NCBI GenBank assembly: GCA_050258375.1
Contig: JBLMYQ010000051.1
Span: 1 to 64,000 of the forward strand
Source: JBLMYQ01 sp050258375
GTDB taxonomy: Bacteria > Bacillota > Clostridia > Acetivibrionales > UBA4821
Reading direction: 5' to 3'
DNA length: 64,000 nt
Each line of letters starts with the position of its first letter. Within the stretch, counting starts at the first letter, position 1. Shown piece after piece: positions 61,609-64,000 of this stretch. Both the position numbers and the translations under genes were made by a program. The notes below the pieces were generated by a model that saw nothing but the letters and a program-made list of their open reading frames with translations, had not been told where the DNA came from and did not search any database.

Positions 61609-62553
61609 ATGGCATATAATTTGAAAGAAGCAGCAAAAAAGCCCGAACGGCTTAGCGGAGGTCACACAATGTGTGCAGGCTGTGGAGCTCCAGTGGTTGT
61701 TAGAGGAATATTAAGAGCTCTTAAACCTGAAGACCATCTTGTAGTTGGCTCAGCAACCGGTTGTCTTGAAGTATCAACATTTCTTTATCCATACACAGCA
61801 TGGAAGGATTCCTTCATTCATAATGCATTTGAAAATGCTGGTGCAACAGTTTCCGGAGCAGAGGCAGCATACAATGCAATGAAAAGAAAAGGAAAAATTC
61901 CTACCGAACAAGAAACTAAATTCATCGCTTTTGGCGGCGACGGCGGAACATACGATATAGGCTTACAGTCACTATCCGGAGCAATGGAACGCGGGCACGA
62001 CATGGTATATGTATGCTATGATAATGAAGCATATATGAATACAGGTATTCAACGTTCATCCGCAACACCCAAATTTGCAGATACCACAACTTCTCCTGCA
62101 GGAAAGAAGATTCCCGGAAAAATGCAGTATAGAAAAGATTTGACTATGGTTATGGCAAATCATCATTTGCCATATGTTGCACAAACAGCACCAGTTGGTA
62201 ATCTTAAGGATTTGTATGAAAAAGCAGAGAAGGCTATCTACACAAAAGGTCCGGCTTTTCTGAATGTCTTAGCTCCATGTCCCAGAGGCTGGGGATATGA
62301 TACCCCGAATCTTATGGATATAACCAAGCTGGCTGTTGACACATGCTTCTGGCCAATGTATGAGGTTGTGAATGGAAAATATACGATTACGTATAAGCCA
62401 AAAAATAAATTGCCTGTTGAAGAATTTCTGAAGGTGCAAACAAGATTCAAGCATTTATTCAAGCCAGGCAATGAATGGATGATCGAGGATATACAGGCAG
62501 AAGTAGACCATAGGTGGTCTGAGCTTCAAACATTAGAATCTAAAGAATGCTAG
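61609..62553 (+). CDS. porB: 2-oxoacid:ferredoxin oxidoreductase, beta (TPP) subunit
   Basis: The protein has 314 residues from ATG 61609 (AGGCGG upstream). The TPP-binding motif GGDGGTYDIGLQSLSGAM continues to YDNEAYMNTG, and Cys ligands for a [4Fe-4S] cluster lie in GHTMCAGCGAPV, SATGC and, near the C-terminal third, APCPRGW. It is the catalytic TPP subunit. A strong terminator follows, so porGDAB is a single transcriptional unit. Confidence 0.95.
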   Translation: MAYNLKEAAKKPERLSGGHTMCAGCGAPVVVRGILRALKPEDHLVVGSATGCLEVSTFLYPYTAWKDSFIHNAFENAGATVSGAEAAYNAMKRKGKIPTEQETKFIAFGGDGGTYDIGLQSLSGAMERGHDMVYVCYDNEAYMNTGIQRSSATPKFADTTTSPAGKKIPGKMQYRKDLTMVMANHHLPYVAQTAPVGNLKDLYEKAEKAIYTKGPAFLNVLAPCPRGWGYDTPNLMDITKLAVDTCFWPMYEVVNGKYTITYKPKNKLPVEEFLKVQTRFKHLFKPGNEWMIEDIQAEVDHRWSELQTLESKEC

Positions 62554-62560
62554 ATGGCTT

Positions 62561-62588
62561 AACCCTCTCTGAATGAGAGGGTTTTTTA
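62561..62588 (+). terminator. Intrinsic terminator of the por operon
   Basis: Arms AACCCTCTC and GAGAGGGTT pair around TGAAT and run into a T-stretch, 8 bp after porB. Confidence 0.9.
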
Positions 62589-62776
62589 TTGAACTGATAC
62601 TACCAATATTACCAATTTATAGGTTTACAAAAATTAATTCTCTGTGATATAATCAATCTAATTTTATATTTTTATAATATTGTAACCTTAGACAAGCTAT
62701 TTGCCTTAGGAGTTTTTTGAAGGGAGGTATTCTTAATTCGTATTTTCTACCTGAATAATTTTAGGGAGGTCTTAGT

Positions 62777-63166
62777 ATGAAATTAATATTAATTGGTGTG
62801 GTTATTATTCTGGTATTTTTATTGATTCATGCGATACGTATTTTGCGTGTAGTCAATGAAGCGATAAAAATAATCTCTGATTTGGAGAAAAATATTGGCA
62901 AAGCCAAAGACGATGCCAGAAATACTTTATCCCAAGACATCTTAGGAGAAATTGAAGGTTCATTATTTTCTCTCGTTAAGACATCTGCTTACGTTGGAAT
63001 GAAGGTTTGTACAAACAATCTGGCTGTATCTTTCCTTGATGTTAAATACTTTGAAGGAAAAGTGATAGCAGTTTTTGATAATGACCAGCAAGTATTGGTA
63101 CAAACTGGGTACGGCGCAACACATTTGATTTCGGTACTTCTTTTGGATGAATTAGAAGATAAATAA
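62777..63166 (+). CDS. Membrane-anchored protein of unknown function
   Basis: The 129-residue protein has one N-terminal membrane segment (residues 3-22), a charged helix (EAIKIISDLEKNIGKAKDDAR), and a C-terminal beta-rich domain (VKYFEGKVIAVFDNDQQVLV) that looks cytoplasmic. I do not recognise the family. GGGAGGT precedes the ATG. It is monocistronic with a good terminator. Confidence 0.65.
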   Translation: MKLILIGVVIILVFLLIHAIRILRVVNEAIKIISDLEKNIGKAKDDARNTLSQDILGEIEGSLFSLVKTSAYVGMKVCTNNLAVSFLDVKYFEGKVIAVFDNDQQVLVQTGYGATHLISVLLLDELEDK

Positions 63167-63175
63167 AATACCTCA

Positions 63176-63216
63176 AACCCGCATATGCAGTTAATACTGC
63201 CTGCGGGTTTTTTCTT
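63176..63216 (+). terminator. Intrinsic terminator
   Basis: Outer arms AACCCGCA and TGCGGGTT with an inner GCAGT/ACTGC stem are followed by a T-run, just after the gene ending at 63166. Confidence 0.88.
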
Positions 63217-63285
63217 TTGCACTCTATCGGAAAATAAGATTTTGTTTTATAATCTATATCAGAATCTTTTTATGGAGTAATAGAA

Positions 63286-63879
63286 ATGGATGCATACCTA
63301 TATATACCTTCCAATGAAAAAACTGACGCTTTAATGTGCGGCATAAAGCTATCATCAAAAGCTGATAAAACCGTTGAGATAAAGGGCTATCCTACCCAGT
63401 GTATATCAGCACTGCTGAATCCCAGAGATGATATAAAAAAGTATAAATCATCTGCTTTTTCGTGCTTGAGAATAGACGTCAGCTCTGAAAGCTGTTACAT
63501 TGCAGACAAGTCCTTATATGGCAACAAAGACCTGAAGGAGCTCTACTCCAAAACCATTATTCCGCCAAAGGATTATATCTTCGGAACATATCGCAATCCC
63601 GAATGCCTTATTCCCAGAACAATTCTGCCTGAGAATCTTAGTGATGCGGATAAACCGTTAGGTAGCCCTTTACTCTATCAAAGCTCCGAAGAACTATATA
63701 TAAATAATCTTTTAGAAAATTTTAGAGAAAAATATCCTGATTTTAATGAAACAATACTTTCGTTATTTATTGAATTAAATCAAAAGGATTGGAAACTAAA
63801 AAGGACCATAAATAAAGACCTCCTGATTTTTTCAAACCAGGAGGATGATGACAGTACATATTTTACTATACACACATAA
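63286..63879 (+). CDS. Unrecognised 197-residue protein
   Basis: I do not recognise this family. It is soluble, with no signal peptide or membrane segment. A beta-rich first half (AYLYIPSNEKTDALMCGIKL) and an acidic helical tail (YINNLLENFREKYPDFNE, then KDLLIFSNQEDDD) can be seen. GGAGTAATAG precedes the ATG. It is convergent with the chemotaxis receptor gene at the edge. Confidence 0.6.
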   Translation: MDAYLYIPSNEKTDALMCGIKLSSKADKTVEIKGYPTQCISALLNPRDDIKKYKSSAFSCLRIDVSSESCYIADKSLYGNKDLKELYSKTIIPPKDYIFGTYRNPECLIPRTILPENLSDADKPLGSPLLYQSSEELYINNLLENFREKYPDFNETILSLFIELNQKDWKLKRTINKDLLIFSNQEDDDSTYFTIHT

Positions 63880-63884
63880 TAGCT

Positions 63885-64000
63885 TTAGCTTAATTTAAAT
63901 TCTGACACTGCCTTCAAAAGATTGCTTGCTTCCTTTGCGAGGGAATCATTTGAAGAAGCGATTTCGTTCGTTCCTCCAGCAATCTGGCTTGCCGATTCAT
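63885..64000 (-). CDS. Methyl-accepting chemotaxis protein, C-terminal end (partial)
   Basis: The last 38 codons and the stop (TAA at 63887-63885) are visible. ESASQIAGGTNEIASSNDSL, then AKEASNLLKAVSEFKLS, is the typical end of a receptor signalling domain: a coiled coil with a final helix ending in F-K-L. Most of the gene lies outside the window. The receptor would pass a signal to CheA/CheW. Confidence 0.8.
   Translation of the reverse strand, partial: ESASQIAGGTNEIASSNDSLAKEASNLLKAVSEFKLS

Noticed and set aside
1..64000. CRISPR arrays, rRNA or tRNA genes
   Set aside because: I saw no spaced 25-37-bp direct repeats, no rRNA-like stretches and no cloverleaf-forming gene ends in the intergenic regions.

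Overview
The window is low-GC, densely coded DNA from a spore-forming anaerobic Clostridia-type Firmicute. The evidence is an SspF-like small acid-soluble spore protein, a GerW/YtfJ-DUF2953 pair and CotF-like coat proteins. Formate-tetrahydrofolate ligase, a four-subunit ferredoxin-dependent 2-oxoacid oxidoreductase, LL-diaminopimelate aminotransferase and an S-layer homology protein fit the same picture. Cellulolytic-cluster clostridia are a guess for the exact lineage. I saw no rRNA, tRNA, CRISPR array, transposase or prophage block.

Layout. 1-4.3 kb: the start of an unknown membrane protein, fhs, and an APC-family permease. 4.5-10.9 kb: a reverse-strand surface-glycan operon (GT-C-like membrane protein, GtrA-like protein, GT2, flippase-like membrane protein, sugar or choline kinase-like protein, HAD phosphatase, nucleotidyltransferase). 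11-15.4 kb: two small regulator-plus-membrane-protein modules with readable promoters and operators, a YqxD-like protein and an unrecognised protein. 15.4-18.5 kb: a uracil-DNA glycosylase-like gene and a sporulation patch that includes an encapsulated-ferritin-like protein and sspF. 19.1-20.5 kb: an ECF sigma module. 20.5-24.1 kb: an unfamiliar four-gene operon (methyltransferase-like, Cys-rich U32-like, IMPDH-like without the catalytic Cys, HAD phosphatase). 24.2-25.6 kb: a P-loop protein and an HD phosphohydrolase. 25.6-38.1 kb: a second ECF sigma module followed by a MacAB-like efflux system, an SLH protein, a lipoprotein and a heterodimeric ABC exporter.

38.1-64 kb: a UPF0316 protein, an MBOAT/SGNH polymer O-acylation pair, two exported proteins next to a two-component system, CapA, a DUF3160 lipoprotein and its partner, YwbE, dapL, an M20 amidohydrolase, dapF, two tandem AMP-binding acyl-CoA synthetases, two tandem zf-TFIIB zinc-ribbon proteins, porGDAB, two unknown genes and the C-terminal end of a chemotaxis receptor at the right edge.

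Connecting themes. Both ECF sigma genes have an AAC-N16/17-CGTTTAA promoter and a neighbour combining a PLDc_N-like membrane segment with zinc ribbons, which suggests two related, self-activating envelope-stress modules. The larger one probably drives about 9-12 kb of efflux and envelope genes. Both small HTH modules have operator-like repeats on strong sigma-A promoters. Noncoding structure includes a MITE-like repeat family with inverted ends, heptanucleotide tandem repeats just after (or inside the last codons of) reverse-strand genes, long perfect palindromes between genes, and a 60-bp direct repeat. The four-gene operon at 20.5-24.1 kb is my best candidate for an undescribed pathway. All calls rest on reading the sequence; no database search was possible.
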